The notes beneath the pieces were generated by a model. It did no database searches. It worked only from the letters and a program-made list of their open reading frames with translations, and was not told the DNA's origin. Both the position numbers and the translations under genes were made by a program. Below, piece by piece: positions 1-8,337 of a stretch of DNA of 64,000 nt. The DNA is from an uncultured Faecalibacterium sp. (GTDB taxonomy: Bacteria; Bacillota; Clostridia; Oscillospirales; Ruminococcaceae). Numbering within the stretch: the first letter of the stretch is position 1; every line of letters starts with the position of its first letter. The stretch lies in contig UQGD01000007.1 in NCBI GenBank assembly GCA_900540455.1, positions 12,972 to 76,971 of the forward strand, in the 5' to 3' direction.

Positions 1-180
1 GGGAAAACAATCGGGATTCTTACCGAAGAATTTCCTGATGCGTTGTGCATTATGCTCACGAGATGCAATGCTGAGCTGGATTGGTTTTGTTGCTTTTTAC
101 GGAATGAGGGGATGTGTGGTCTCTGAAGATAAACCAAGGCTTGGTGTGCGATGTTTGGTCGGCGCAGAAGAGGTTTTTTC
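1..180. other. left edge, no assigned gene
   Basis: The first forward frame is open from base 1 to a TGA at 124-126 (41 codons) and could be the tail of a gene starting outside the window, but I recognise no family in it. Nothing else is visible before the marR promoter. Confidence 0.2.
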
Positions 181-209
181 TTGCTCCAAGCATCTGAAAT
201 TGGTATAAT
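181..209 (+). promoter_or_regulatory. sigma-A promoter of the MarR gene
   Basis: The -35 TTGCTC (181-186) and -10 TATAAT (204-209) are 17 bp apart, placing the transcript start near 216, about 55 bases before the start codon. Confidence 0.7.
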
Positions 210-270
210 GAACAAAAGCAGTAATCTCATTCTGTCCTCTGTGCGGAATGGGACAAGGAGGTTTTCCCCA

Positions 271-804
271 ATGAAACTGGAATGGATGGGCGAGCAGAGA
301 GACCTGATCGAAAAGATCATCCATTACGCCAATGTTTATGCGGCCGGATATAAAAAGAAGTACCCTCTGACAGAGGAGCTGTCCCTGTCTCCTGCGGAGA
401 TACAGGTGGTGGAATACTTGCTGGAGAATGAGGAGAAAAAGCAGAATATGGCCCAGATCGCTCGGCGACTGGGGATCTCTACGAGTTCTTTTACCGTGTT
501 GGTAGCACGGCTGACCCAGATGGGGTTGCTGGAGAAATACCACTTGGGCAGCAATCGAAAAAATGTAGTCGTCATCGTTTCGGAAAAAGGCCGACAGACC
601 TATGACCGATATGTTGAGATCATGAAGGAGATATGGGCCGATCCGGTGCTGAACAAGCTTAAACAACTGCCGCCGGAGTCTGTGGCTATATTCAGCGAGG
701 TGCTGGATGTGATGAGCGGTCCTTGCAGCAGCCACAGCAAAGAGGAACTTGAACTGACGCCGTTGGAGGTTCCGGCAGACAAAAATGCACCAGAAAGAGA
801 ATAA
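271..804 (+). CDS. MarR-family transcriptional regulator
   Basis: A 177-residue winged-helix DNA-binding protein of the MarR type, expected to act as a dimer in the cytoplasm. The HTH lies at about residues 57-88 (NMAQIARRLGIS, then a recognition helix with VLVARLTQMGLL) and the wing at about 92-107 (SNRKNVVVIVSEKGR). I chose the ATG at 271 because AAGGAGG sits about 10 bases upstream. An upstream in-frame start at 151 would precede the promoter. The C-terminal 20 residues are acidic and probably disordered. It converges on the glycerol operon, so no target can be read from context, although many MarR proteins regulate their own promoter. The ligand is unknown. Confidence 0.85.
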   Translation: MKLEWMGEQRDLIEKIIHYANVYAAGYKKKYPLTEELSLSPAEIQVVEYLLENEEKKQNMAQIARRLGISTSSFTVLVARLTQMGLLEKYHLGSNRKNVVVIVSEKGRQTYDRYVEIMKEIWADPVLNKLKQLPPESVAIFSEVLDVMSGPCSSHSKEELELTPLEVPADKNAPERE

Positions 805-821
805 CGGCACAGATGAAAAAT

Positions 822-869
822 ACAGGGCCTGCTGCCTATATTTTATAGACAGCAGGCCCTGTTCTTTTT
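822..869. terminator. bidirectional intrinsic terminator between marR and glpK
   Basis: A perfect 13-bp stem (ACAGGGCCTGCTG at 822-834 with its complement at 850-862) is followed by TCTTTTT on the plus strand and by a T-run on the minus strand. It serves both converging genes. Confidence 0.85.
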
Positions 870-891
870 GATGGTTTTATGAAGCGATGCT

Positions 892-2379
892 TCAGATCGC
901 CGCCCAGCCCAGGCTGCGGTGGACAGCCTCGTGCCAGTGGCGCATCAGGTCCTGGCGCTGGTCCTCAGACATCTGAGGCTCATAGACGATATCACATTCC
1001 CAGAGCTTTTTGATCTCATCCAGGCTGTCCCAGACGCCTACGCCCAGCCCGGCCAGGTAGGCCGCACCCAGGGCGGTGGTCTCCCGGATCGCCGGGCGGC
1101 GCACTTTGCAGTGGATGATATCGGACTGGAACTGCATCAGGAAGTGGTCCCGGCTGGCGCCGCCGTCCGCTTTCAGGGAGGCAAGGGTCAGGCCGGTGTC
1201 CTGCTGCATGGCGTTTACCAGGTCTGCCACCTGGTAGGCGATGGACTCCTGGGCGGCACGGATGATGTGCTCCCGGCGGGTGCCGCGGGTCAGACCCACG
1301 ATGCAGCCCCGGGCGTACATATCCCAGTTGGGGGCGCCCAGGCCGGTAAAGGCAGGCACCAGGTAGACGCCGCCGTTGTCCTTGACCTTTTGGGCGTAGT
1401 ATTCTGCGTCCCGGCTTTCGTTGAAAAAGCGCATCTCATCCCGCAGCCATTGGATCACAGCGCCGCCCACGAACACCGAGCCTTCCAGCGCATACTGTAC
1501 CTTGCCGTTCAGGCTGATGGCGATGGTGGTCACCAGTCCGTTCTGGCTCACAAAAGGCTTGTCGCCGGTGTTCATCAGCAAAAAGCAGCCGGTGCCGTAG
1601 GTGTTTTTGGCTTCGCCCGGTTCAAAGCAGGTCTGGCCGAACAGGGCGGCCTGCTGGTCGCCTGCAATGCCTGCAATGGGCACCCGCACACCCTGGATCT
1701 CGGTATAGCCGTACACCTCGCTGGAGCTGCGCACCTGGGGCAGCATGGCCCGGGGGATGTTCAGCGCCTGGAGCAGGGTGTCGTCCCAGTCCAGCTTGTG
1801 GATGTCATACAGCATGGTGCGGGAGGCGTTGGTGGCATCGGTCACGTGTACAGCGCCGCCGGTCAGCTTCCACAGCAGCCAGGTGTCCACCGTGCCAAAC
1901 AAAAGTTCGCCCCGTTCTGCCCGCTGCTGTGCCCCTTCCACATGGTCCAGGATCCAGCGGATCTTGGTGGCGGAGAAGTAAGCGTCCGGCAAAAGGCCGG
2001 TGGTAGCTTTGATATGGTCGGTCAGTCCCTGCTGGATCAGCTGGTCCACCAGGGGGGCAGTGCGGCGGCACTGCCAGACGATGGCGTTATAGATGGGGGT
2101 GCCGGTGGTTTTGTCCCACACAATGGTGGTCTCCCGCTGGTTGGTGATGCCGATGGCCGCCAGGTCCGACACATGGATGCCGCTCTGGGCCACCACCTCC
2201 ATCATCACGGCATACTGAGAGGACCAGATCTCCATGGGGTTGTGCTCCACCCAGCCCTCTTTGGGGTAGATCTGGGTGAACTCTTTCTGACTTACCGCCA
2301 GGATGTTCTGCTGCTGGTCAAACAGGATGGCCCGGGAACTGGTGGTTCCCTGGTCCAGGGAGAGGATGTACTTTGCCAT
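892..2379 (-). CDS. glpK: glycerol kinase
   Basis: ATP-dependent phosphorylation of glycerol to sn-glycerol 3-phosphate, the entry step of glycerol catabolism in the cytoplasm. At 495 residues it has the usual length of the FGGY kinase family. Visible family features are the N-terminal phosphate loop LDQGTTSSRA, the substrate stretch GWVEHNP, the TGLGAPNWD segment near residue 355 and GGASRDHFLMQFQSD near residue 405. It is the last gene of a four-gene minus-strand run with the two flavoprotein oxidoreductases that can oxidise its product. The 15-base gap to the upstream gene contains a GGGGCGG ribosome site. No glycerol facilitator gene is nearby. Confidence 0.97.
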   Translation of the reverse strand: MAKYILSLDQGTTSSRAILFDQQQNILAVSQKEFTQIYPKEGWVEHNPMEIWSSQYAVMMEVVAQSGIHVSDLAAIGITNQRETTIVWDKTTGTPIYNAIVWQCRRTAPLVDQLIQQGLTDHIKATTGLLPDAYFSATKIRWILDHVEGAQQRAERGELLFGTVDTWLLWKLTGGAVHVTDATNASRTMLYDIHKLDWDDTLLQALNIPRAMLPQVRSSSEVYGYTEIQGVRVPIAGIAGDQQAALFGQTCFEPGEAKNTYGTGCFLLMNTGDKPFVSQNGLVTTIAISLNGKVQYALEGSVFVGGAVIQWLRDEMRFFNESRDAEYYAQKVKDNGGVYLVPAFTGLGAPNWDMYARGCIVGLTRGTRREHIIRAAQESIAYQVADLVNAMQQDTGLTLASLKADGGASRDHFLMQFQSDIIHCKVRRPAIRETTALGAAYLAGLGVGVWDSLDEIKKLWECDIVYEPQMSEDQRQDLMRHWHEAVHRSLGWAAI

Positions 2380-2394
2380 GATGCCGCCCCTTTC

Positions 2395-2739
2395 TCACAT
2401 ATTTTTTGTGGCAACGATGTCCACGCCGGTGCCGCATACGTTGGGGATCACCACCTGGCCAATGCGCACCGGGGCAGTCAGTTCCACTGCATCCAGGGCG
2501 GCGGCCACATCAAACACGGTGTCCTTGGGCACGGGGGCATTGGTCTTGACCGGGCAGCGGGGGTGTGCTGCGCCGGTGCATTTTACGGTGGAGGTCACCA
2601 CCCGGGTGGGGTGGCACAGCTCCGCCTTGCCATAAGCTTCGCCCTTGGGGCAGCTGTTGCCGGTGACGGCATAGCCGTTTTCTTCGTCCACCTTCAGATG
2701 GCAGCCCTTGGGGCAGGTAATGCAGATCAGTTCCTTCAT
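2395..2739 (-). CDS. DUF1667 cysteine-rich protein of the glycerol operon
   Basis: A 114-residue DUF1667 protein. Four N-terminal cysteines (CITCPKGC, then GNSCPKG) look like a metal or iron-sulfur site, followed by a proline-rich mid-section and a CGTGVDIVAT end. Genes of this family are commonly found next to GlpA-like dehydrogenases and their FAD/NAD partner, as here. It starts one base after the stop of the upstream oxidoreductase gene, so translation is probably coupled. A role in electron transfer from the dehydrogenase is an inference; no enzymatic activity is known to me. Confidence 0.85.
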   Translation of the reverse strand: MKELICITCPKGCHLKVDEENGYAVTGNSCPKGEAYGKAELCHPTRVVTSTVKCTGAAHPRCPVKTNAPVPKDTVFDVAAALDAVELTAPVRIGQVVIPNVCGTGVDIVATKNM

Positions 2740-2740
2740 C

Positions 2741-3994
2741 TCAATCCACCTCCCGGATGGAAACCGTCAGCGTATCTCCGGCCTTGTCCAGCAGCACCTT
2801 GGGCAGGGTGATGTTTTCCATCTCGCCGGGGGCCAGGTGCTCCCGCTTGAAGCGGGCAATGGTCTGGTCGCCGCTGGTGACCAGGATCTCCGAATCGCCG
2901 CAGATGCGGTTCACCCGGAAGAACAGCCCGCAGCTCTTGTCCACCTGGCTGGGCCGGATGTGCTGGGGCACCGTATAGGTCACGCCGGAGCCGTTCTGCA
3001 CCTCGATGACCCGGCCTTCGGCCTGCCCGCCGGACAGCACATAGTCCGCCGCCGCAGCGCCGGCCCGCTGGCTCTCCGCGGTGACAAAGTCCACCAGGTC
3101 ATGCACATGGCAGACGTTGCCGCAGGCAAACACGCCGGGCAGGCTGGTCTCCATGTTCTCGTACACCACAGCACCCTTGGTGCGGGGGTCGATGCGGATG
3201 CCCGCCTGCTGGGTCAGCTCGTTTTCCGGCAGCAGACCCACCGACAAAAGCAGGGTGTCGCAGTCGAACACCATTTCGGTGCCGGGCACCGGCTTGCGGT
3301 CCGGGCCTACCTGGCTGACCACCACCTGCTCGACACGGTTCTTGCCGCGGATCTCGGTGACGGTATGGGAGAGGTAGAGGGGGATGTCAAAGTCTTGCAG
3401 GCACTGGACGATGTTCCGGTTCAGACCGCCGGAATAGGGCATCACTTCCACGCAGGCCAGCACCTTGGCGCCTTCCAGGGTCATGCGGCGGGCCATGATC
3501 AGGCCGATGTCGCCGCTGCCCAGGATCACCACCCGCTTGCCGGGCAGATAGCCTTCCACGTTGACATAGCGCTGGGCGGCGCCGGCGGTGAACACGCCCG
3601 CCGGACGAGTGCCGGGGATGGCGATGGCGCCCCGGGTGCGCTCCCGGCAGCCCATAGCCAGCACGATGGCCTTGGCCTGCTCCACGCAGTAGCCGGTGGA
3701 CTTGCCCACCATATGCACCTGGCGCTCCGGGGTCACCTGCAGCACCATGGTATCCAGCCGCACTTCCACACCGGTCTGCGCCAGCAGGTCGGCAAAACGG
3801 GCGGCGTACTCCGGCCCGCTGAGTTCTTCCTTAAAATATTGCAGGCCAAAGCCGCTGTGGATGCACTGGTTCAGGATGCCGCCCAGCTCTTGGTCACGCT
3901 CGATGACCAGGATCTTCTTCAGGCCCTTTTCCCAGGCGGAGCAGGCCGCCGCCAAACCGGCGGGGCCGCCGCCGATCACGATCAGATCATACAT
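2741..3994 (-). CDS. FAD/NAD(P)-dependent oxidoreductase, glycerol operon
   Basis: A 417-residue two-dinucleotide-binding flavoprotein. The FAD Rossmann motif is at the N-terminus (IVIGGGPAGLAAA) and the NAD(P) motif near residues 157-170 (VVILGSGDIGLIMARR). FACGNVCHVHDLVD near residue 290 is the usual C-terminal FAD contact. The GGILNQCIHSGFGL stretch is typical of oxidoreductases paired with glycerol-3-phosphate dehydrogenase. It overlaps the GlpA-like gene by eight bases. It probably passes electrons between the GlpA-like subunit and NAD(H) or another acceptor; the true acceptor cannot be read from sequence. Confidence 0.9.
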   Translation of the reverse strand: MYDLIVIGGGPAGLAAACSAWEKGLKKILVIERDQELGGILNQCIHSGFGLQYFKEELSGPEYAARFADLLAQTGVEVRLDTMVLQVTPERQVHMVGKSTGYCVEQAKAIVLAMGCRERTRGAIAIPGTRPAGVFTAGAAQRYVNVEGYLPGKRVVILGSGDIGLIMARRMTLEGAKVLACVEVMPYSGGLNRNIVQCLQDFDIPLYLSHTVTEIRGKNRVEQVVVSQVGPDRKPVPGTEMVFDCDTLLLSVGLLPENELTQQAGIRIDPRTKGAVVYENMETSLPGVFACGNVCHVHDLVDFVTAESQRAGAAAADYVLSGGQAEGRVIEVQNGSGVTYTVPQHIRPSQVDKSCGLFFRVNRICGDSEILVTSGDQTIARFKREHLAPGEMENITLPKVLLDKAGDTLTVSIREVD

Positions 3995-5423
3995 TTGCGC
4001 TGCCTCCTTTGGTCTCGCCCCAGAGCAGCCAGGTGCCCTTCTGGTCCTGCTGGATCTGCTGGGGGGTCAGGTTCAGTTCCCGCGCCAGGATCTCCACTAC
4101 ACGAGGCCCGCAGAAGCCGCCCTGGCAGCGGCCCATGCCGGCGTTGACCCGGCGCTTGACCCCATCCACCGACCGGGGCGGGATCAGGCCCTTCATGGCC
4201 TCCAGGATCTCGCCCTCGGTGATGGTCTCGCAGCGGCAGATCACCCGTCCGAAAGCGGGGTCCTGCCGGACCAGCTCGGCCCGCTGTTCGGGGGTCATCT
4301 CCTTAAAGCGGGTGCGGTGGCGCTGGCAGACGAAATCTGCCTTGGGCGTCAGCGCAAGGCCCGCCTTTTGCAGCAGCTCCACCAAATATTCGGCAATGGC
4401 AGGTGCGGCGGACAGACCCGGCGAGCAGATGCCCGCTGCGTCCACAAAACCCTCCCGCTCCTGCAGGATAAAATCATTGACTTCGGCTGCATGGGCACGC
4501 ACACCTGCAAAGTTGCGGATGGACTGCCCAAAGGCGATCTGGGGCACCGATTTTGCAGCGGTGGTGCGCACAAACTCCAGGCCGTCGGCGGTGGTGGAGG
4601 TGTCGTTGCCCTTCACCGGTGCGGCGTTGGGGCCCACGATCAGGTTGCCGTGGACCGTGGGGCTGACCAGCACGCCCTTGCCGTTCTGGTTCGGGCACTG
4701 GAAGATGGTGTGGGACACCCGGCTGCCCTCGGATTTGTCCAGCAGATAATACTCGCCCCGGCTGGGCCGGATGCTGAAATCATGGGGCAGCGCCAGGTCG
4801 TGGACGGCATCGGCGCTGACACCGGCGGCGTTGATCACATACCGGGCGGCAAAATCCCCCTGGTCGGTGTGGACCAGCCAGCCCTCGGCCAGCTTCTCCA
4901 TACCGGTGACCTGGGTCTCCAGGTGGAGCTGTGCGCCGTTGCGCACGGCGGTCTCCGCCAGGGCCAGGCAATACTCCCAGGGGGAGCAGATGGCGGCGGT
5001 GGGGGCGTAAAGGGCGGCCTGCACCTTGTCCGAGAGCTGGGGGTCCATGGCGCGGGCCTCGTCGCCGGTCAGCACCTGCAGGCCGGGCACGCCGTTGGCC
5101 TCGCCCCGCTGACGCAGGGTCTCCAGGGTGTCGCACTCTGCCGGGCTGAACGCCAGCACCAGAGAGCCGCACTGACGGTAGGGCACATCCAGTTGTTCGC
5201 ACAGCTGTTTTGCCAGCTCCACACCACGCACATTCAGCCGGGCCATCAGGGTGCCGGGCAGCGGGTCATACCCCGCATGGAGAATGGCGGAGTTGGCTTT
5301 GGTGGTGCCGTTGGCCACGTCGTTTTCCTTTTCCAGAACAGCGACCTGGAGCTGGTATTTGGACAGCTCCATAGCGGCGGCGGCGCCCACGATCCCACAT
5401 CCGATCACAAGAACATCCAGCAT
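3987..5423 (-). CDS. GlpA-like glycerol-3-phosphate dehydrogenase with BFD domain
   Basis: A 478-residue flavoprotein likely to oxidise glycerol 3-phosphate to dihydroxyacetone phosphate. Residues 1-360 form a DAO fold (VLVIGCGIVGAAAAMEL; TTKANSAILHAGYD), and the C-terminus carries a BFD-type [2Fe-2S] domain with CRCE near 400 and GRCQGGFC near 440. The ATG at 5423 has GGAGG about 10 bases upstream, so I prefer it to an upstream in-frame start at 5504. It is the first gene of the operon. The family also contains 2-hydroxyglutarate oxidases, but the glpK linkage favours glycerol 3-phosphate. Confidence 0.88.
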   Translation of the reverse strand: MLDVLVIGCGIVGAAAAMELSKYQLQVAVLEKENDVANGTTKANSAILHAGYDPLPGTLMARLNVRGVELAKQLCEQLDVPYRQCGSLVLAFSPAECDTLETLRQRGEANGVPGLQVLTGDEARAMDPQLSDKVQAALYAPTAAICSPWEYCLALAETAVRNGAQLHLETQVTGMEKLAEGWLVHTDQGDFAARYVINAAGVSADAVHDLALPHDFSIRPSRGEYYLLDKSEGSRVSHTIFQCPNQNGKGVLVSPTVHGNLIVGPNAAPVKGNDTSTTADGLEFVRTTAAKSVPQIAFGQSIRNFAGVRAHAAEVNDFILQEREGFVDAAGICSPGLSAAPAIAEYLVELLQKAGLALTPKADFVCQRHRTRFKEMTPEQRAELVRQDPAFGRVICRCETITEGEILEAMKGLIPPRSVDGVKRRVNAGMGRCQGGFCGPRVVEILARELNLTPQQIQQDQKGTWLLWGETKGGSANV

Positions 5424-5547
5424 GAACAAAACCTCCGTTTCTGCCGGGACAAGAACAAAAAAAGCGCAGGACACCCCCTTGGGGGGCTGCCTTGCGCTTC
5501 TCAATTCTCACACAAACCAAGCATTTGGTATTCACTTTGCAAGACCT

Positions 5548-5576
5548 ACAATACCACAGCAGGCAAGTGTTTGCAA
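5548..5576 (-). promoter_or_regulatory. promoter of the glycerol operon
   Basis: Read on the minus strand, TTGCAA (5576-5571) and TATTGT (5553-5548) are 17 bp apart, about 120 bases before the GlpA-like start. No clear operator is visible between it and the gene. Confidence 0.55.
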
Positions 5577-5722
5577 TAGTTTTTCAGAAAACTTCTTAAA
5601 TTTATGGCCAATGCACAAAAACAGGGGTTTTGCTTTGTGCGTCTTGCGGGGACAGACCGGATGCCGGTCCGGACAAAGATCCAAAAAAAGAGATGTTTCC
5701 CGCCGGAAAATAGTGAAACGTA

Positions 5723-5751
5723 TTGACTTTTCTTCGGGGTGTGCCTATCAT
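5723..5751 (+). promoter_or_regulatory. promoter of the TPR regulator at 5.9 kb
   Basis: TTGACT (5723-5728) and TATCAT (5746-5751) with a 17-bp spacer predict a transcript start near 5758, leaving a leader of about 120 bases. Confidence 0.6.
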
Positions 5752-5784
5752 TGTATACAGAATAAGGGAAGATCGGGTCGATTT

Positions 5785-5880
5785 ATGTGGAAATTTGTAG
5801 TGGATTGCGCCAATGCAAACCAGAATGGGCCTGTGTTGCCCGGCGGGGATGCCGCCGGAGGGGGAGCAGGAGAGTTATAG
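5785..5880 (+). CDS. possible 31-residue leader peptide
   Basis: A short open frame from ATG 5785 to TAG 5878-5880, ending one base before the regulator start. It lies inside the predicted leader; AAGGGAAG at 5764-5771 could be a weak ribosome site, about 13 bases off. It has no signal peptide and a glycine-rich end. It may be a regulatory leader peptide or chance. Confidence 0.2.
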   Translation: MWKFVVDCANANQNGPVLPGGDAAGGGAGEL

Positions 5881-5881
5881 T

Positions 5882-6808
5882 ATGAAGACTATCATGATCG
5901 GGGATTATATCAAGCGCCGCCGGGTAGAGCTGGGCATGACCCAGGGACAACTGGCCAAGGGCATTTGCACAGTGGCCACTCTGTCCCGGCTGGAGGCGGG
6001 GATCCAGACCCCCCGCCGCAACCGCATCAGTGCCCTGCTGCAGCGGCTGGGACTGCCGGATTCCCGGTATTTTGCCATCAATACACAGGAGGAAGTGGCC
6101 ATCGAGGCGTATAAAAAGGATATTGTGGCCTGCAATGTGCTGGAGCGGGTGGAGGAAGGCTTTGAAAAGCTGCAGAAGCTGGAGCAGCTGCTGCCGCCGG
6201 ACGATAACCTGACCCGTCAGTTCGTGGTGCGGTCCCGGGCGCTGCTGGGCGGGCTGGATGGCCGCTACACCCATAGGCAGCAGATGGAGATGCTGTTGGA
6301 TGCTATGCGGATGACCATCCCGGATTTTTCGCTGGAAGATCTGGAGGAGCATTACTATACCTTTGATGAGATCAAGACCCTGAACCAGATCGCAGGGCTG
6401 TACCTGGCGGAAGACCAGATGGAGCAAGCGCTGCACCTGTATGATAAGCTGCTGAACTATATCCTCAACCATAACCAGGCGCTGCTGTGCCGCAATGGAC
6501 TGCTGCCGATGGTGCTGCACAACTATACCCGTGCGCTGAACATCGCCCAGCGCTATGCCGACGGGGTCCGCTACGCAGAGGAGGGCCGCCGTGCCTGCGT
6601 GGAATATGGGCATTACCAGTATCTTCCGGGCTTTTTGGCTCTGCTGGGGGAGGGGCTGCATTTTACCGGACAGGACGGCAAAAGCGCAGAATGTTACCGG
6701 GAAGCCTACTATATCTACCGCGCAACGGATGACTACGGCAACGCCGAAACCTGCCGCCGGGATATGCAGCGCTATCTGAATATCCAGCTGGAAACGCCAG
6801 AACTGTGA
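5882..6808 (+). CDS. XRE-family regulator with TPR-like domain (RRNPP type)
   Basis: A 308-residue cytoplasmic regulator. Residues 5-65 form an XRE HTH (GDYIKRRRVELGMTQGQLAKG, then LSRLEAG); the remaining 240 residues are helical, TPR-like repeats as in PlcR, Rgg and ComR, which sense short peptides. The ATG at 5882 has GGAGGGGGAG upstream; earlier in-frame ATGs lack a site. It is a paralogue of the regulator at 28.9-29.8 kb: both carry RNRI-S/N-ALLQRL, KxIVACNV and EGFEKL segments at the same places. No exporter adjoins this copy. Peptide sensing is inferred from fold resemblance only. Confidence 0.8.
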   Translation: MKTIMIGDYIKRRRVELGMTQGQLAKGICTVATLSRLEAGIQTPRRNRISALLQRLGLPDSRYFAINTQEEVAIEAYKKDIVACNVLERVEEGFEKLQKLEQLLPPDDNLTRQFVVRSRALLGGLDGRYTHRQQMEMLLDAMRMTIPDFSLEDLEEHYYTFDEIKTLNQIAGLYLAEDQMEQALHLYDKLLNYILNHNQALLCRNGLLPMVLHNYTRALNIAQRYADGVRYAEEGRRACVEYGHYQYLPGFLALLGEGLHFTGQDGKSAECYREAYYIYRATDDYGNAETCRRDMQRYLNIQLETPEL

Positions 6809-6841
6809 TGCCATAGGGGCATTTGCCCTGCCAAAATAAGA

Positions 6842-6888
6842 GCCGCCCGGTCTCTGCTTTGCAGCAGAAACACCGGGCGGCGTTTTTT
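6842..6888. terminator. intrinsic terminator
   Basis: GCCGCCCGGT (6842-6851) pairs with ACCGGGCGGC (6872-6881), followed by GTTTTTTG. It ends the TPR regulator and, from the other side, probably the converging fusion gene. Confidence 0.85.
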
Positions 6889-6889
6889 G

Positions 6890-7990
6890 TTATGGATGGG
6901 TGGGCAGCTCGCCCCGCTGGATGCGGCGGGTCAGCTCCCGCACCTTTTGTTCGATCCGGGCCATCACGGACAGAAAAGCCGGGTCGCCCTGGCCGGTGGG
7001 GTCCTCCAGACCCCAATCCTCCCGGTAGGTGCAGGGCAGGGTGGGGCACTGGACGTTGCAGCCCATGGTGATGACGATATCCACCTTGGGCAGCGCCGAG
7101 AGGGGCTTGTTGTACTGGCAGGCGGTCATGTCGATGCCGTAGACCTGCTGCATCAGCCGCACAGCGTCCGGGTTGATTTGGGGGCCAGGCTCGGTGCCGG
7201 CAGAATAGCTCTCAAATACACCCTGGCCCAGCTGCCGGCCCAGGGCCTCGGCCATCTGGCTGCGGCAGGAGTTGTGTACGCAGAGAAAGGCGACCCGGGG
7301 CCGGGGCGCAGCGGGAGAAAAGGGGCACCGGCTGCCGATGCATTGGCTGTTCCGGGCGCTGTACTCGCAGCGGGGGGCGCTGGGGGTCATCTCTACGCCC
7401 AGCTGTTCCCGGGCAAAGTCTGCGGCGGCCAGAATGGACAGCCAGCTGTCCCGTTTGCAGCAGCGGGGGCCGCCTACCCGGCCGATGCACTCCAGCGCCC
7501 GGGCGGTCATTTGGTTGCTCAGACCCCAAGGCTCCCGGGCCAAAGGGGTGGACTGGGTGGCAATGGCCACAAACTGCCCGGCGCTGATCCCGGCTCCGCA
7601 GGCGCCCCAAAAACCGCAGGCACCGCCCGGCACCGCCATGCCCCGGCTGTGGATCTCGGACAGGGCGGCGGGCAGATCCAGCTCGCCCCCTGCATTTTTG
7701 TAGGCGGTGAGCAATGCCGCCCCCACCATTACATGGTGCTCCGGCCCGTGCATATGGCAGAAGGGCAGCGCCATCATCCGGTCCAGGATGGCGATGGGGT
7801 CGGTGGAGCGCTCCGCCAGGCACAGCCCAAAGATGCTGTCCATCCCTTGGGTGTGGCAGCTGCTGCATACATAGTGGCCATTCACGCAGCGGGTCTTGCT
7901 CAGCTCCTTTTTATGACAGATGGCGCACTCCATCATTTGGTCCTGCACCAGGTATTCCAGCGGGGCTTTACAGATCAGACATTCTTCCAT
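6890..7990 (-). CDS. fusion of DUF5714 domain and LMW protein-tyrosine phosphatase/arsenate reductase domain
   Basis: A 366-residue two-part protein. Residues 1-220 match the DUF5714 style: a cysteine-rich start (CLIC, CAIC, CVNGHYVCSSCH, a probable zinc ribbon), an HxHGPEHHVMVGAALL segment and GGACGFWGACGAG. Residues 232-366 are a low-molecular-weight phosphatase or ArsC-like domain with the C-x5-R loop CVHNSCR (Cys237) and a later DIVITMGC segment. Start ATG 7990 has GGAGAGCC upstream. The N-terminal function is unknown, and the second domain could be an arsenate reductase or a phosphotyrosine phosphatase. The fusion is continuous with no sign of a frameshift. Confidence 0.8.
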   Translation of the reverse strand: MEECLICKAPLEYLVQDQMMECAICHKKELSKTRCVNGHYVCSSCHTQGMDSIFGLCLAERSTDPIAILDRMMALPFCHMHGPEHHVMVGAALLTAYKNAGGELDLPAALSEIHSRGMAVPGGACGFWGACGAGISAGQFVAIATQSTPLAREPWGLSNQMTARALECIGRVGGPRCCKRDSWLSILAAADFAREQLGVEMTPSAPRCEYSARNSQCIGSRCPFSPAAPRPRVAFLCVHNSCRSQMAEALGRQLGQGVFESYSAGTEPGPQINPDAVRLMQQVYGIDMTACQYNKPLSALPKVDIVITMGCNVQCPTLPCTYREDWGLEDPTGQGDPAFLSVMARIEQKVRELTRRIQRGELPTHP

Positions 7991-8166
7991 CTCGGCTCTC
8001 CTTTTATACCCTTGCTCTCTCCCTAAGGGAATGTGTGGTTTGATTATAGCCGGAGACGGGGCAGAACACAAGAGGGCGGCCTTTGGCGGGGCCGGTGCGG
8101 CCGAAAAAGTCCTTCTTCCGAACGATGTCCACAATTTTTGATGTTTGATTTTGTGGAAAAGCTGAA

Positions 8167-8195
8167 TTGAAATCTCCCTGCTGCATTGCTATACT
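8167..8195 (+). promoter_or_regulatory. promoter with no protein gene behind it
   Basis: TTGAAA (8167-8172) and TATACT (8190-8195), 17-bp spacer, on the plus strand. The predicted start near 8202 coincides with the left edge of a palindrome. The next plus-strand gene is 2 kb away, so this promoter seems to serve a small RNA. Confidence 0.6.
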
Positions 8196-8202
8196 AATAC
8201 CA

Positions 8203-8218
8203 GTTCAAGCGCTTGAAC
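8203..8218. promoter_or_regulatory. palindromic operator, LacI-family style
   Basis: GTTCAAGCGCTTGAAC is a perfect 16-bp palindrome with the central CG common in LacI/GalR operators. It covers the predicted start point of the plus-strand promoter, a repression position. No LacI-family gene lies in the window. Confidence 0.6.
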
Positions 8219-8291
8219 ACACACACAAGTTTACAAACAGGATCTGACCGAACAAACGCAGTCTCATAAGAGAACTACCCCTTTTTAATGG

Positions 8292-8327
8292 GGAACTTGC
8301 GCATCGCTGTTCGCCAGGTCCTTTTTT
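8292..8327 (+). terminator. terminator of the candidate small RNA
   Basis: GGAACTTGCG (8292-8301) pairs with CGCCAGGTCC (8312-8321) with two mismatches, then TTTTTT (8322-8327). Confidence 0.5.
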
Positions 8328-8337
8328 GATGCACAAA

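Larger units (their letters stand above)
8202..8327 (+). ncRNA. candidate small RNA, about 125 nt
   Basis: A predicted promoter, operator and intrinsic terminator bracket about 125 bases without a convincing reading frame; the longest ATG frame has 13 codons (8288-8329) and no ribosome site. It contains a CACACACA stretch, an unpaired A-rich central part and a CCCC/GGGG hairpin. It may also be read as an unusually long untranslated leader, but no gene follows. Not matched to any known RNA family. Confidence 0.45.

Noticed and set aside
919..2811. 630-codon plus-strand frame across glpK
   Set aside because: It is the antisense shadow of glpK and the DUF1667 gene; composition is that of complemented codons (His/Gly/Val-rich) and no motif or ribosome site is present.
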